From NCBI GenBank assembly GCA_002345625.1, contig DDWE01000062.1, forward strand, positions 1,351-13,632: 12,282 nt of DNA, read 5' to 3'. This document shows positions 1 to 8,514 of this stretch, in pieces. Source of the stretch: Desulfuromonadaceae bacterium UBA2294 (GTDB taxonomy: Bacteria > Desulfobacterota > Desulfuromonadia > Desulfuromonadales > UBA2294). The position numbers and the translations under genes were made by a program. The notes under the pieces are model-generated. The model was not told where the DNA came from, ran no database searches, and was given only the letters and a program-made list of their open reading frames with translations. Each line of letters begins with the position of its first letter. Position 1 is the stretch's first letter.

Positions 1-91
1 CGCGGCCAATGAAAGGTTTTGCAGTCCGCGCCGTGACCTCAGCAAGGATTCCTATTTTACGCCTGATGTGTGGAATCCCTTAAAGACTATT

Positions 92-387
92 GGCCGCAGA
101 TTTCGCAAATTGACGCGGATTTAAAAACAGAGCCAGACCCATCATTCTGGTTTTACCCGATCCGCCTTAATCAGATTTTGTCAGATTTTATCCGCGGCCA
201 ATGAAAGGTTTTGCAGTACGGGTTTTATCTCACACATTCAAGTAGGCTTAAAGCAGGCCACAGATTTCACGGATTAACACAGATTTTAACCAGAACCAGA
301 CTTGGCATTCTGTTTTTCCCCGACCATCAGATTTTATCAGATTTGATCCGCGTCCAATGGCAGTCAGGGCCGTAACCTCAGCAATGT
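92..387. repeat. Left part of palindromic repeat array (two units plus edge remnant)
   Basis: Two units of a ~165-bp tandem repeat begin at 92 and 256 (period 164); the tail of a further unit is at 1-25. Each unit opens with GGCC(A/G)CAGATTTC, has a centre with CCAGA...TTCTGG-type arms, and closes with ATCCGCG(G/T)CC, so its core (92-199; 256-355) is a long imperfect palindrome. A linker containing CCAATGAAAGGTTTTGCAGT follows the 92 unit and the edge remnant; the 256 unit has lost most of that linker. The phrase GCCGT(A/G)ACCTCAGCAA recurs at about 30-46 and 369-384. No convincing coding sequence is present. Related units lie at 1142-1602. Confidence 0.85.
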
Positions 388-425
388 GGACAGCTTCCAC
401 GGCCGCATAAAATCACTCCAACTCC

Positions 426-452
426 TTGACCAATACCAAGAATTGGTATAGC
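426..452 (+). promoter_or_regulatory. Candidate parD/parE promoter and operator
   Basis: A perfect inverted repeat ATACCAA-GAA-TTGGTAT occupies 433-449, 27 bp before the antitoxin ATG. A possible -35 box TTGACC (426-431) and -10 box TATAGC (447-452) flank and overlap it, though the 15-bp spacer is short. Antitoxins of this class normally bind such palindromes and repress their own operon, so autoregulation is the natural inference. Confidence 0.5.
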
Positions 453-476
453 TTTTGGTTAGCATTGGAGGTCAAT

Positions 477-719
477 ATGGCTAAAAACACAAGTTTCGTC
501 CTCGGGGACCATTTTGATGAGTTTGTCGCGCGCAAAATTTCTGCCGGTCGATTTACTTCGACAAGCGAGGCCATTCGAGCCGGAATGAGACTTCTCGAAG
601 AGCACGAAATGAAGCTGGACGCATTAAGGCAGGCGATTGACCAGGGGTTTTCGGGGGAATTCAAAGACTTCGACATCAACAGGGTCAAGCAGCAACTGGC
701 CAGTAAAAAAATAGATTGA
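477..719 (+). CDS. parD: ParD-type ribbon-helix-helix antitoxin
   Basis: An 80-residue antitoxin expected to neutralise the ParE-like toxin encoded next door and to bind its own operator. Residues ~4-45 form a ribbon-helix-helix DNA-binding domain (NTSFVLGDHFDEFV, then AGRFTSTSEAIRAGMRLLEE, a hallmark of the ParD/CC2985 family). Residues ~47-80 are the charged tail (ALRQAIDQGFSGEF) that in this family wraps the toxin. The ATG at 477 is chosen because GGAGG (467-471) sits 5 nt upstream and the domain begins at once. A TTG at 426 would add 17 unrelated residues and would run through the operator palindrome. The stop overlaps the toxin start by 1 nt (TGATG). Family assignment is by motif and is strong. 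Confidence 0.92.
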   Translation: MAKNTSFVLGDHFDEFVARKISAGRFTSTSEAIRAGMRLLEEHEMKLDALRQAIDQGFSGEFKDFDINRVKQQLASKKID

Positions 720-1024
720 TGCGACACATTAGGATTTCTGACGCCGCTGAAAATGACCTCGTGGGAATTGGGGATTACACTGAAACCCGATGGGGCCCGT
801 TGAAGTGCGAGGAATACCTGACTTCAATTGTGGACTGTGTTGAAATGTTGGCTTCGAATCCACACATGGGAATCTCTCGCGCTGATATCAGGAAGGGTCT
901 GTATTCATGGCTCCACGGAAGTCATCTGATATTCTACCGCTTCGATGATGAGGTGATTGAAGTGGGCAGGATTTTGCACTCCAGTATGGACGTTGTCCTT
1001 AATCTCGGTGCCGACTCCCTTTAA
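719..1024 (+). CDS. parE: ParE/RelE-superfamily toxin
   Basis: A 101-residue cytoplasmic toxin of the ParE branch of the RelE/ParE superfamily. ParE relatives poison DNA gyrase, and that target is assumed here from family, not shown. Visible hallmarks in order: an N-terminal strand and AENDLVGIGDYT helix (residues ~9-21), WG at ~25, the LASNPHMGISR loop, DIRKGLYSW, a basic HLIFYRF strand, and the near-invariant EVGRILHSSMD close to the C-terminus. Length is typical. The start is the ATG overlapping the antitoxin stop, implying translational coupling. A rho-independent terminator follows 40 bp later, so the pair is a self-contained two-gene operon. It sits between two blocks of the same repeat family, suggesting insertion into, or exchange within, a repeat array. 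Confidence 0.92.
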   Translation: MRHIRISDAAENDLVGIGDYTETRWGPLKCEEYLTSIVDCVEMLASNPHMGISRADIRKGLYSWLHGSHLIFYRFDDEVIEVGRILHSSMDVVLNLGADSL

Positions 1025-1060
1025 TCATCAACCTTCAGTTTTGTAGAGATTACAGAGATG

Positions 1061-1088
1061 GCCTTGCGACTAAAGCGCAGGGTTTTTT
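1061..1088 (+). terminator. Rho-independent terminator of parD/parE
   Basis: Stem CCTTGCG (1062-1068) pairs with CGCAGGG (1076-1082), 7 bp with one G-T pair, across a 7-nt loop and is followed directly by six T (1083-1088). It lies ~40 bp past the toxin stop codon. Confidence 0.8.
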
Positions 1089-1141
1089 AGTGTCTGAGCT
1101 GTCGGTTTCCACAAAATAAACGAACAGAGCCAAAAACCATA

Positions 1142-1602
1142 GGCCACAGATTTCACGGATTAACACGGATTTTTACCAGAGCCAGACCTGGCATACTGGT
1201 TTCCCCCGACCCGCCTTAATCAGATTTCGTCAGATTTTATCCGCGGCCAATGAAAGGTTTTGCTGTCAGGCCCTAATCTCATATTTACCTTCAAGTAGTC
1301 AGAAGCAGGCCACAGATTTCACGGGTGAACACAGATTTTTAACCAGAAACAGACCAGCCCTTCTGGTTTAACCCGATCCGCCCTAATCAGATTTTGTCAG
1401 ATTTTATCCGCGGCCAATGAAAGGTTTTGCTGTCAGAGCCTTAATCTCATATTTACCTTCAAGTAGTCAGAAGCAGGTCACAGATTTCACGGATGAACAC
1501 AGATGTTAACCAGAGACAGACCCATCATTCTGGTTTTACCCGATCCGCCCTAATCAGATTTGATCAGATTTGATCTGCGTCCCATTAAAGCCTTTGCCGT
1601 CA
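1142..1602. repeat. Right part of palindromic repeat array (three tandem units)
   Basis: Three consecutive units start at 1142, 1308 and 1476 (periods 166 and 168). Each core (1142-1248, 1308-1415, 1476-1582) has outer arms GGCC(A/G)CAGAT / ATC(C/T)GCG(G/T)CC and an inner hairpin. In the 1308 unit the inner arms are perfect, AACCAGAA (1341-1348) and TTCTGGTT (1361-1368). The linkers (TCTCATATTTACCTTCAAGT, then AGTCAGAAGCAGG) are nearly identical between the second and third units. The last unit ends with a degenerate GCCTTTGCCGTCA that reaches the stop codon of the convergent permease gene. No gene is seen in 1089-1599. Such units are probably non-autonomous interspersed repeats. Confidence 0.88.
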
Positions 1603-2505
1603 CGATTTACCCGTACGCGTCGCCAGAAAGATCCCCGCCGCGATCAGGCAGATCCCCATGGCGTGATACCAGAAGAAGGTTTCACCGAGAAAGCCGATCG
1701 CCATCAGGCTGCCGAAGACCGGCATCAGATGGATGAACAGTCCGGCGCGGTTGGCACCGATCAGTTCGATGCCGCGGTTGTAGCAGAGGTAGGAGATGAT
1801 CGAGGGGAAGACCGCGACATAGCCGACCACCAGAAAGGTGGCCGGATGCGGGTGCAGGGCGCGGACGAAAAAGGTCTCCCACAGGTACAAGGGGAGGATG
1901 ATGAGGGAGCCGAGCCAGAAGGTGACGGCGATAAAGGAGAGCGGATGCACTGCCGGTCGCAGGCGCAGCAATGCTGAGTAGCCGGCGTAACAGACGATGG
2001 CGGCAGCAACCAGCAGATCGCCGCGATTGACCTGCAAAGCGGCGAGGATCGCCAGGTCGCCGCGGGCGATAATCGTCACCGCGCCGGAAAGGGAGACGAG
2101 GATGCCGATCGCCTGCAGGGGGCGGATCTTCTCGCCGAACAAAGCAAAGGAGAACGCGACGATCAGCACCGGCATCAGCGACTGGAGCAGAAAAGCGTTG
2201 ATCGCCTGGGTGTACTGCAGGCCGCTGTAGGCCAGGGTGTTGAAAGAGGCGATACCGACCGTCGCCAGCAGCAGGACGATGGGCCAGTGCCGGCGCAGCA
2301 GCGGCGCATCGCGGCGCAGGTGTTTCAATGCCGGGCCACTGATCAGCAGCGAGGCGATAAACCAGCGCCAGAAGGCGAGCGCCACCGGCGGGATGTCGCT
2401 GTGAAAGGCGCGGCCGAGGATGAAGTTGCCGGCCCAGAACAGCACCGCCAGAGTCAGCAGGATATAGGGGCGATTTTTGAGATTCAGCGTCAGCATCAGG
2501 AGCAC
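1600..2505 (-). CDS. EamA/DMT-superfamily permease
   Basis: A 301-residue inner-membrane protein of the drug/metabolite transporter superfamily (ten-helix EamA type). These usually export amino acids or metabolites; the substrate cannot be read from sequence. Evidence: a hydrophobic N-terminal helix with the family motif LFWAGNFILGRAF (~residues 19-31), PPVALAFWRW shortly after, then a duplicated organisation with a second EamA half from ~160 to the end. In that half, VFPSIISYLCYNRGIELIGANRAGLF and LMPVFGSLMAIGFLGE are diagnostic. The start may be GTG at 2505 or ATG at 2496; an in-frame TAA at 2509-2511 excludes anything further upstream, and no clear Shine-Dalgarno separates the two. The stop codon coincides with the end of the repeat array. 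It is divergent from the copper ATPase gene. Confidence 0.88.
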   Translation of the reverse strand: MLLMLTLNLKNRPYILLTLAVLFWAGNFILGRAFHSDIPPVALAFWRWFIASLLISGPALKHLRRDAPLLRRHWPIVLLLATVGIASFNTLAYSGLQYTQAINAFLLQSLMPVLIVAFSFALFGEKIRPLQAIGILVSLSGAVTIIARGDLAILAALQVNRGDLLVAAAIVCYAGYSALLRLRPAVHPLSFIAVTFWLGSLIILPLYLWETFFVRALHPHPATFLVVGYVAVFPSIISYLCYNRGIELIGANRAGLFIHLMPVFGSLMAIGFLGETFFWYHAMGICLIAAGIFLATRTGKS

Positions 2506-2617
2506 ATTTTACGCCAATGGCGCCGGAAAACAACTGTCGGTTGTCGACTTTCATCCGCCGGCCGACACCTGCGCCGCTCGCGGTTGTTAGCGCAAATATC
2601 TGATTCAGAACCATTCT

Positions 2618-2650
2618 TTGACAAGTGATGCTCCAGGTATAGGCTTTAAG
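2618..2650 (+). promoter_or_regulatory. Possible promoter of the copper ATPase gene
   Basis: TTGACA at 2618-2623 is a consensus -35. Downstream AT-rich candidates for a -10 are TATAGG (2638-2643, spacer 14), TAGGCT (2640-2645, spacer 16) or TTTAAG (2645-2650, spacer 21). None is ideal, which would suit activator-dependent (for example MerR-type) control, but no clear CueR-like dyad is visible. Confidence 0.3.
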
Positions 2651-2686
2651 TGAGACTTGTTTTCACCAACCATAAGGAGACACACC

Positions 2687-4996
<2,310 letters not shown>

Positions 4997-5140
4997 CAGC
5001 ATGGACTTTAAACGTGTGTGCGGGGGTGGCAGCCTGATTTGGCTTTTGTACGAGACGGATAGGTAGCGTCGGACTTTTCTCGGTCTTTTGTTCTTGGTTA
5101 TCTCAACACCCATTTGGCTAGGCTGAGGTGTCAACCATAT

Positions 5141-5157
5141 CGGGGGAAGGTCCCCCG
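5141..5157. other. Short GC-rich hairpin between convergent genes
   Basis: Perfect inverted repeat CGGGGGA-AGG-TCCCCCG lies directly beyond the antitoxin stop codon and ~145 bp after the copper ATPase stop. It could slow or stop transcription from either side, but neither strand has a T-run, so it is not called as a terminator. Confidence 0.4.
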
Positions 5158-5412
5158 TCAGCTCTTGCGATTGGTTAGAGCCTGCTCCTGGGCATCGACG
5201 TAGGAATCGATCAGATGACGAATCATGCGCTGATATTGTGTATGATGCTTGCCCGCTTCCGTTTTGAAGAAATCGACACTCTTTTTGCTGAGTGCGATAG
5301 TTACCTTCACAGACTCTTCACGGAACGCCAATTCCTCTGGAGATGGGAGGAAATCGGTGATCACCTGAAATTCCCCGAGGGGCTCATCGGTGTATTGAAT
5401 TTTTCTGCTCAT
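5158..5412 (-). CDS. brnA: BrnA-like/CopG-type antitoxin
   Basis: An 84-residue protein in the antitoxin position of a BrnT/BrnA-type module: toxin gene first, antitoxin second, which is the reverse of parDE but usual for brnTA. The C-terminal half (VKVTIALSKKSVDFFKTEAG, then YQRMIRHLIDSYVDAQ) resembles the ribbon-helix-helix region of BrnA, where (L)xKxxVDxFKxxG and YQxxINxxLRxYV are typical. The N-terminal ~38 residues are acidic and probably bind the toxin. The ATG at 5412 has an AAAGG-like site ~7 nt upstream and lies 29 nt inside the toxin gene, so translation is probably coupled. Expected roles are toxin neutralisation and operon autorepression. Confidence 0.82.
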   Translation of the reverse strand: MSRKIQYTDEPLGEFQVITDFLPSPEELAFREESVKVTIALSKKSVDFFKTEAGKHHTQYQRMIRHLIDSYVDAQEQALTNRKS

Positions 5413-5674
5413 AAGTCACCTTTCCTTTTCGCCAGTATCCTGCCCCAATGATGCGAATGACACCATCGCGGTAGGTAAAGCGAACCGTGAGAATGCCGCC
5501 GCCCGCTTTGCCGAAGCAGTAGTAGCGCTGCTCCTGATCGCTATGAGTCAGGTCTTCGGCGATGATGCGGTGTGGGTCAGCAAAGGCGTATTGCGCCTTG
5601 GCAAACGGGACGCCGTGTTTCTGCTGATTCTCCAGGTCCTTGTTCGTATCCCACTCGAAGTGTGTCGTGGTCAC
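5384..5674 (-). CDS. brnT: BrnT-family toxin
   Basis: A 96-residue protein with the BrnT layout: HFEWDTNKDLENQQKHGVPF at residues 5-24 (family FEWDxxKxxxNxxKHGVxF), then AFADPHRIIAEDLTHSDQEQRYYCFGKA, a LTVRFTYRDGVIRIIGAG strand pair and a basic tail VTYEQK. BrnT is a RelE-fold RNase-type toxin that arrests translation. The start must be GTG at 5674: an in-frame TAG lies 12 nt upstream (4 codons), and no in-frame ATG follows. The usual arginine of the (R)IISAR segment appears replaced here (RIIGAG), so activity may be altered. It overlaps the antitoxin gene by 29 nt. Confidence in family is high; in toxicity, moderate. Confidence 0.87.
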   Translation of the reverse strand: MTTTHFEWDTNKDLENQQKHGVPFAKAQYAFADPHRIIAEDLTHSDQEQRYYCFGKAGGGILTVRFTYRDGVIRIIGAGYWRKGKVTYEQKNSIHR

Positions 5675-5702
5675 GGCATCATTCTACCATAGGCAGGAAA
5701 GA

Positions 5703-5724
5703 AAGCCATATATTTGTATGGCTT
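5703..5724 (-). promoter_or_regulatory. Candidate brnTA operator
   Basis: A perfect 8-bp inverted repeat AAGCCATA-TATTTG-TATGGCTT is centred ~39 bp upstream of the toxin GTG. Its position suits an autoregulatory operator for the antitoxin. A possible -10 (TAGAAT on the minus strand, complement of 5681-5686) lies very close to the start codon, but its -35 is poor. Confidence 0.45.
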
Positions 5725-5770
5725 AAAGTATGGACAGGATTTGTGCTCTAACTGCAATTAGTGAAAAGAA

Positions 5771-5844
5771 AAAGGGGTCTCCGTGTGACACATCAAGTTT
5801 AGCTTGGCAGTGTCTCTTCCAATGAGTCAAACGTAGACCCCTTT
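5771..5844. repeat. Solitary palindromic (REP/MITE-like) element
   Basis: Left arm 5771-5789 (AAAGGGGTCTcCGTgTGAC) pairs with right arm 5826-5844 (GTCAaACGtAGACCCCTTT): 19 positions with two mismatches. Inside, GACAC (5787-5791) pairs with GTGTC, and CAAG-TTTAG-CTTG forms a nested hairpin. The element has no coding capacity. It resembles repetitive extragenic palindromes mobilised by Y1 (RAYT) transposases, but no transposase is in the window. It ends ~95 bp before the recognisable start of the aconitase remnant. Confidence 0.65.
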
Positions 5845-5938
5845 ACTTAAATGCGTGCTGCTTTTCGGGGCTGGGCCATATTGGCGTCGTGACTTACGGT
5901 CTCGCAGTTGAAATCCCCAAGTGTCAAGCCCTAGTCTC

Positions 5939-6403
5939 GTCCTGCGCTCAAATATCGAGGCGATCAGCGAATTCGTCTTCTACCAGATCGCCCCCGATTT
6001 TCACCGAGAATGCCGGGAGCTCGGCGATGCGGTGGTGATCGGCGGCGACAACTATGGCCAGGGTTCAAGCCGCGAGCACGCCGTCCTCGCCCCGCGCTAC
6101 CTCGGCGTACGCGCCAAGATCATCAAAAGTTTCGCCCGCATCCACCACGCCAACCTGTGCAACTTCGGCATCCTGCCGCTGACCTTCAAAAATCCGGCCG
6201 ATTACGACCTCTTCAACAAGGGGAGTCAGGTTGGATTTCCGCAGGTGCGGCAACAGATTGCCGCCGGAAAAACCGAGATCACGGTGCGGGTCGATGGCAA
6301 GGAAATCATCACTCTTCTGGAGGTGTCGGATCGCCAGCGGCAGAATCTGCTGGCCGGGGGGACGTTGAATCAGTTGCGGCAGGAGTTGAAAGAGGGGGGA
6401 TAG
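5939..6403 (+). pseudogene. 5'-truncated aconitase (C-terminal swivel domain only)
   Basis: About 155 codons encode the C-terminal domain of an aconitate hydratase. LRSNIEAISEFVF, GGDNYGQGSSREHAVLAPRYLG and KIIKSFARIHHANLCNFGILPLTF are diagnostic of the swivel domain, including the substrate-binding SSRE segment. The reading frame is clean to the TAG at 6403. The catalytic [4Fe-4S] domains (several hundred residues) are absent: upstream of ~5939 nothing in any frame continues the homology, and 5845-5938 is unrecognised. A GTG at 5921 could open a 160-codon ORF, but the product could not be a functional aconitase. It is most likely a remnant left by deletion or insertion; an independent small protein is less likely. 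Confidence 0.8.
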
Positions 6404-6446
6404 AGTTCGAGGGCTGCGAATATTGGGGCGTAATCTTGCCTTGTTG

Positions 6447-6503
6447 CAATGGAACAGTCATGAGCTATGTGTATGTGGCTGACCGAAATGCATCACGGTA
6501 AGA
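6447..6503. repeat. Left direct repeat flanking the AT-rich operon
   Basis: This ~57-bp stretch begins with CAATGGA and ends with GAAATGCATCACGGTAAGA. It matches 8459-8514 at roughly 70-75% by eye with one gap, in the same orientation. Weaker similarity may extend ~35 bp further to the left in both copies. The two copies enclose the low-GC ATPase/TOPRIM-like operon. Confidence 0.55.
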
Positions 6504-6550
6504 CTTGACCTCTATTGCTAAAAAGGCGCCTGGTAAAATACACGGACTTA

Positions 6551-7210
6551 TCATGCTTGAAAAAATCTAAAAAAATCGCCAAAACTTTCAATATGACCTG
6601 TGTCTGTGTACCTATTTATAAGCTCTTCGAGATATTTTTTATGCATCATTGTCTTAGGATTTGACTTAGAATGAGTCATCTGCTTTTGTCTATCGTTGAA
6701 TAGTGCTTTAAGATAAACAAATGCAAATTGCGCTCTGTTTAACCCTAGATTGTGGTTGGGTGGAAGCAATTCTGGATCTTCTGTTAATACATTGTGTATT
6801 GATTTATATTCTCTAACCTTTTCCATTTTTGGGTTTCTAGGCCCAATTTTAATATTTGCAAGTCCCCATGTCTCGATGCAAAAATGTTGTATAATCGTGT
6901 ATATCTGCGCGGAACAATATTTACCATTAATCATACCGTTTATTTCATCTATTTTTTCATCTTTGGTATTATCTTCTGAATCAACAGCAATTACCAAATG
7001 ATCAACATTTCCAATCTCATTAATTGTATCAATCGCACCTTCAATTAAATCTAAATAGGCTGGGTATCCGCCACCGGAAATTATGTAAAAATTATTTTCG
7101 TCAATCTGTGATGCAAAGTCGACCATTTTTAAAGAAGGATTCAATACCGGTATCCAGCTTGAATATATCTTCTTTTCAGCAATACCTTCAACGATTATAT
7201 AATAATTCAT
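6551..7210 (-). CDS. TOPRIM-like protein, partner of the AAA ATPase
   Basis: A 219-residue, AT-rich-coded protein of no family that I can name with certainty. The N-terminus (YYIIVEGIAEKKIY, residues 3-16) has the VEGxxE signature of OLD-type TOPRIM domains, with E8 as candidate metal ligand. Residues 72-81 (LVIAVDSEDN) supply the matching strand with acidic D77, E79 and D80. Residues 107-121 (IQHFCIETWGLANIKIG) resemble the conserved second half of DUF4276/RloB-like nuclease-type proteins. No signal peptide or membrane segment is seen. Its ATG overlaps the ATPase stop by 4 bp (ATGA), so the two are translationally coupled and probably act together. A nuclease role is inferred from fold and pairing; the exact family is uncertain. 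The codon and base use is far more AT-rich than that of flanking genes. Confidence 0.75.
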   Translation of the reverse strand: MNYYIIVEGIAEKKIYSSWIPVLNPSLKMVDFASQIDENNFYIISGGGYPAYLDLIEGAIDTINEIGNVDHLVIAVDSEDNTKDEKIDEINGMINGKYCSAQIYTIIQHFCIETWGLANIKIGPRNPKMEKVREYKSIHNVLTEDPELLPPNHNLGLNRAQFAFVYLKALFNDRQKQMTHSKSNPKTMMHKKYLEELINRYTDTGHIESFGDFFRFFQA

Positions 7211-8316
7211 TCAATACCCTCTGTATAGAATGGGTCATTTATTAGATTATAAAATGCCTTCTGCTTTGAAGGTCCATACCTATCAACTATTTCCTGCCCA
7301 TATTTTACTTTTATTTCAGTTCCGGATCTATGGCATATGTACCAGTTTTTAACTGGAATATGATTTATTATATATGGATGATGGCTAGTTATGAAAAACT
7401 GATTGTCGTTGAAATGTTCTGCTAGGAAGTCCGGGAAGAAGTCAATCGCATTTATACCAAGAGAGTTTTCGTATTCATCTATAAGATAGATAGCACCCTT
7501 TGGGAGAGTGTATATATCTGTAAGTACATAAAGGACTTTTTGCATTCCTGATGAAAGTCTATCAAGAGGAACCCATTCAGAACAGTTTTTTTCTTTAATA
7601 TTTAATATTGTAAAAATTCCTATATTTGTTTTTTGTTTTACTATTTTCATATCTACAATAAAGGGGAAGACTTCCTTAAAGCTTTCGCAGATATTTTCAA
7701 ATACATGGTTCATATGCTTGTTTATAATATCCAGTCTGTCATTAAGGCTATCTACATTAACAAGAGCTAGAAGATTGTTGTTTTTGCCGATATTTTCTTT
7801 TTCATTCAGGTCCAAAAGGTGATTCTCGATCGAATTTTTCATTTTGCTCGAAGCAAAATCTCTTCTAATTATGTTTGACATACCATCGAACAGTGGTTTT
7901 ATAGATTCTTCTTCCTTAAGTAGGTATATTGCAGAATCTTCTATTGATATTTTTGGCAGCTTAACACCATTGAACAAAAAATTATCGATTGTTCTGTCAA
8001 CAATAATTTTGCAATCATCTCCATGACAAACAGTTATCAATTCTTTTACAACTTCGTTAGATTTATCATCTTTGCGCCTATATTCTATATCCCATTTAAA
8101 TAAAGTATCATTGCATCTTACATCTACTTTCCAACTTCCGATAATTTTATCTTTAGTTCTTACGGCGGATGTCCCCATACTAAAAATTGAAGTTAATAAA
8201 TTCGATTTTCCTGAACCAGAATTACCAACTAGAAGGTTGACATTGCCAAATTCTATCTCATTGGAATTCCAGCCAGAAAAGTTTGTTTTTCTGATTTGAA
8301 ATTTGTCAATTTTCAT
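7207..8316 (-). CDS. ABC/RecF-like AAA ATPase (OLD-type, without TOPRIM)
   Basis: A 369-residue cytoplasmic ATPase of the ABC/SMC-like class found in many defence systems. Seen: Walker A GNSGSGKS at 31-38 after FGNVNLLV; a ~200-residue insert between the ATPase halves (~45-245); ABC signature LSSGMQK at 254-260; Walker B AIYLIDEYEN at 275-284 (D280, E281); and the H-loop FITSHHPYIIN at 308-318. It ends ~50 residues later and therefore lacks the C-terminal TOPRIM nuclease of OLD or GajA proteins; a TOPRIM-like domain is encoded by the next gene instead. The ATG at 8316 follows AAAGGAG (8322-8328) by 5 nt; an in-frame upstream start at 8349 has less support. First gene of a two-gene operon. Low G+C suggests transfer. 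Confidence 0.88.
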   Translation of the reverse strand: MKIDKFQIRKTNFSGWNSNEIEFGNVNLLVGNSGSGKSNLLTSIFSMGTSAVRTKDKIIGSWKVDVRCNDTLFKWDIEYRRKDDKSNEVVKELITVCHGDDCKIIVDRTIDNFLFNGVKLPKISIEDSAIYLLKEEESIKPLFDGMSNIIRRDFASSKMKNSIENHLLDLNEKENIGKNNNLLALVNVDSLNDRLDIINKHMNHVFENICESFKEVFPFIVDMKIVKQKTNIGIFTILNIKEKNCSEWVPLDRLSSGMQKVLYVLTDIYTLPKGAIYLIDEYENSLGINAIDFFPDFLAEHFNDNQFFITSHHPYIINHIPVKNWYICHRSGTEIKVKYGQEIVDRYGPSKQKAFYNLINDPFYTEGIE

Positions 8317-8510
8317 ACAAACTCCTTTAACTCGTATGCTTTTGGTCATGAGATTCCAGAAAACACCAATATCATCTCACAACACTAAGTTTAGAACTTT
8401 ACCATATTTTCTGAGGAGCCTAAAGATGAGAATGTTTGGACCAAGGTTTGTTTTTCCACAATGGATAGTTCTGAACTTTGGGTATGCGACTAACTGAAAT
8501 GTATCAAGGC
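8317..8510. other. Upstream region of the AT-rich operon
   Basis: No gene is seen. It contains the Shine-Dalgarno site for the ATPase gene (8322-8328) and presumably its promoter, but no confident -35/-10 pair could be assigned on the minus strand. An AAGTT-TAG-AACTT inverted repeat occurs near 8388-8400. Its left end is the operon side; its right end carries the second 57-bp direct repeat. Confidence 0.4.
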
Positions 8511-8514
8511 AAAA
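8459..8514. repeat. Right direct repeat flanking the AT-rich operon
   Basis: Same-orientation partner of 6447-6503, beginning CAATGGA and ending GAAATGTATCAAGGCAAAA. The copies are 2012 bp apart and bracket the ATPase/TOPRIM-like operon. The repeat runs directly into the ~200-bp direct repeat that starts near 8516. Confidence 0.55.

Noticed and set aside
1142..1602. Regularly spaced repeats as a CRISPR array
   Set aside because: The period is ~166 bp with similarity across the linkers too, and units are long palindromes that vary in sequence; there are no short identical repeats with unique ~30-40-bp spacers, and no cas genes.
2530..2544. ACAAC-TGTCG-GTTGT inverted repeat upstream of the permease as an operator
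   Set aside because: Only 5-bp arms in a GC-rich stretch, no accompanying promoter or regulator; could be chance.
1682..2614. 310-codon minus-strand frame overlapping the EamA permease
   Set aside because: Alternate frame of the same strand; its product is rich in R/P/A with no domain, whereas the overlapping frame encodes a clear ten-helix permease.
6526..6540. AGGCGCCT with adjacent A-run as terminator of the AT-rich operon
   Set aside because: It is a loopless 8-bp palindrome that cannot form a terminator hairpin; the T-run on the minus strand is not enough.
5690..6550. Insertion sequence around the aconitase remnant
   Set aside because: There is a palindrome but no transposase frame, no paired terminal inverted repeats around a coding region and no visible target duplication.
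6551..8316. Direct assignment to Gabija, Septu or PARIS
   Set aside because: There is no helicase (GajB), no HNH nuclease (PtuB), and the small protein does not clearly look like AriB/DUF4435; only the general ATPase + TOPRIM logic is shared.
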